From NCBI GenBank assembly GCA_022701275.1, contig CP031740.1, forward strand, positions 755,001-819,000: 64,000 nucleotides of DNA, given 5' to 3'. The DNA is from Microcoleus vaginatus PCC 9802 (GTDB lineage Bacteria > Cyanobacteriota > Cyanobacteriia > Cyanobacteriales > Microcoleaceae). The notes below the pieces were generated by a model. The model did not search any database. It saw only the letters and a program-made list of their open reading frames with translations, and was not told the DNA's origin. The position numbers and the translations under genes are program-made. Position 1 is the first letter of the stretch, and each line of letters opens with the position of its first letter. Below are positions 63,081-64,000 of the stretch, one piece after another.

Positions 63081-63275
63081 ATGAACAATCCCATCTACCC
63101 CGCCATAACTCTCAACAACCACTACCGCATTGTCCGCGAATTGGGACACGGAGGCTTCGGGCGCACCTACCTCGCTGAAGACGCACACCGATTTAACCAA
63201 CCCTGCGTTTTAAAAGAAGTGGCGCCCCAAGTAAACGGAAGTTACGCTTTACAAAAAGCCGAACAGGCAATCTAA
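63081..63275 (+). pseudogene. Truncated serine/threonine protein kinase (N-lobe only)
   Basis: The 64-residue frame holds the start of a cyanobacterial Hanks-type kinase: YRIVRELGHGGFGRTYLAED (glycine-rich loop) and CVLKEVAPQVNGSYALQKAE with the ATP-binding Lys. It then stops (QAI). The catalytic HRD and DFG regions are absent from the following sequence in all frames, so it is a 5' remnant or a deletion. The initiation context is intact. Confidence 0.8.
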
Positions 63276-63313
63276 AACCCGGAGAAGGGAAAGCTTACAT
63301 TAATTCAAACTAC

Positions 63314-64000
63314 TTATTGCCGCGTGTATCGGTGCTTTACCCCAATCGGAAAATACTCCGCATCGCCCGTGGCAGTTAATGTCACGACAGGTAACTGATA
63401 TTCGGGCGGCACATAATTAGCAAATTCGCTGTTTAGCCGCCGCAATTGCGCGAGAATTGAAGATGCGATCGCCTGCTTCATCTCCTCGTCGCCATCCACC
63501 CCCGCTGCTAATTCCACAACCACCGATAAAAACCGATTTTGATCAGCATTTTCCTTGACTTGCAGCACAAATTTTCCAGTCACCCATTCCCGAATGGTGG
63601 GAACTTCTAAACCTACGGTGACATTTTCCGGGTAAATGTTGGCACCGAAGTAGGAAACGGTAAAGTGCGATCGCCCAAATACATAGACAAATGGCAAGCA
63701 GCGAATTCCTCTGGGGAAATCAGAAACTTTCATACCTGCTGCTTGCTGCAAACTTGCCACAGGGTTAAATCCCCATTCAGCCAAAAAATTTAGCATTGCT
63801 TCGTAACAAATTAAACCGCCGTTATCCGAGATGTGATAGCGTATTAGCGGGATGCCGTTGTCGCCCGAAAATAACAGCGTGCCGTCATTATTCACTTCAA
63901 AAAAGCGACTTGTCGGATCGTACTGCACCAGCGTTGGCAACCGCGATTCCCCGAATAAATTGCGTGCTGCTTCCGGCTTCTTTGCTAAAAAGCGGCGGAT
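63314..64000 (-). CDS. Phenylacetate-CoA ligase-like protein (5' end outside window)
   Basis: The frame is open from the window edge (codon at 64000-63998) to the stop at 63314, 228 residues. It shows the C-terminal part of the phenylacetate-CoA ligase/coenzyme F390 synthetase family: GTLLFSGDNGIPLIRYHISD, then PFVYVFGRSHFTVSYFGANI and YPENVTVGLE. The R-Y-x-x-x-D and GRSHFTV segments fit the adenylate-forming fold. Substrate unknown. No partner gene is visible. Confidence 0.8.
   Translation of the reverse strand: MRRFLAKKPEAARNLFGESRLPTLVQYDPTSRFFEVNNDGTLLFSGDNGIPLIRYHISDNGGLICYEAMLNFLAEWGFNPVASLQQAAGMKVSDFPRGIRCLPFVYVFGRSHFTVSYFGANIYPENVTVGLEVPTIREWVTGKFVLQVKENADQNRFLSVVVELAAGVDGDEEMKQAIASSILAQLRRLNSEFANYVPPEYQLPVVTLTATGDAEYFPIGVKHRYTRQ

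Noticed and set aside
1-64000. CRISPR array, rRNA, tRNA, complete insertion sequence or prophage
   Set aside because: Regular spacer arrays, tRNA cloverleaf ends and phage genes were looked for by eye and not seen; repeats here are tandem, dispersed or coding. A tRNA scan would settle the tRNA point.

Overview
The window looks like chromosome of a filamentous cyanobacterium, most likely Oscillatoriales (Microcoleus/Oscillatoria/Phormidium-like). The organism is inferred from four things. Cyanobacterial marker families are present: Ycf35, a DesA-type acyl-lipid desaturase, DUF2997, XisH/XisI, Uma2, and WD40 and PAS/EAL signalling proteins. HIP1-type GCGATCGC octamers are dense. Several families of short dispersed repeats are scattered through the window: (ATCTAAA)n and (GGGAATT)n heptamers, and palindromes built on AAACCCGGTT and CCCCCCTT-AAGGGGGG. 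Non-coding DNA is loosely packed. No rRNA, tRNA or CRISPR array was recognised.

Layout. 0-7 kb (minus): a GldA/GldF/GldG-type ABC exporter operon. Its ATPase carries a ~780-residue repeat tail, and an Rpn-family nuclease gene sits between permease and GldG-like gene. 7-13 kb: a secreted trypsin-like protease fused to WD40 repeats, small conserved genes, a pirin/HxlR divergent pair with a palindrome, DUF4112 and threonine aldolase. 12.7-15.4 kb: a DUF2997 / GrpE-like / Hsp70-like operon. 15.4-22.4 kb: a methyltransferase-HIT fusion, GNAT, ilvA, DUF6544, ycf35 and a WD40 protein. 22.9-28.6 kb: a coupled PAS kinase and response regulator-GGDEF-EAL pair, then a membrane DnaJ protein. 28.8-35.6 kb: polA, a nuclease lipoprotein, a secreted protein and a HAMP histidine kinase. 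36-40 kb: a tandem segmental duplication of an RTX beta-propeller gene with its upstream DNA. 40-41.4 kb: an IS630 remnant and a secreted protein. 41.8-44.4 kb: clpB.

44.5-47.1 kb is an accessory islet: a ribbon-helix-helix protein, a small orphan protein behind a hairpin leader framed by a 14-bp inverted repeat, and a two-gene DUF262 + HEPN cassette that resembles a defence or toxin system. 47-55 kb is housekeeping: a BrkB-like protein, MscS, purU, thrC and desA.

55.4-60.8 kb is the most unusual stretch. A PD-(D/E)XK (HsdR_N-like) nuclease domain is fused to a ParA ATPase and overlaps by one base a ParB-like coiled-coil gene. A second ParB-like coiled-coil protein with a Rho_N-like C-terminus follows. 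Next come a Uma2 nuclease, xisI with only the tail of xisH, and a MASE1 histidine kinase whose stop abuts that xisH tail. The window ends with a truncated Ser/Thr kinase and a partial phenylacetate-CoA ligase-like gene.

Working links: ilvA, thrC and ltaE all act on threonine; clpB, Hsp70/GrpE-like and DnaJ-like genes are chaperone-related; the 22.9-27 kb pair probably forms one signalling pathway ending in cyclic-di-GMP turnover. The best candidate for an undescribed system is the nuclease-ParA/ParB-like cluster, followed by the DUF262-HEPN pair. Functions of both are inferred from motifs and synteny only.
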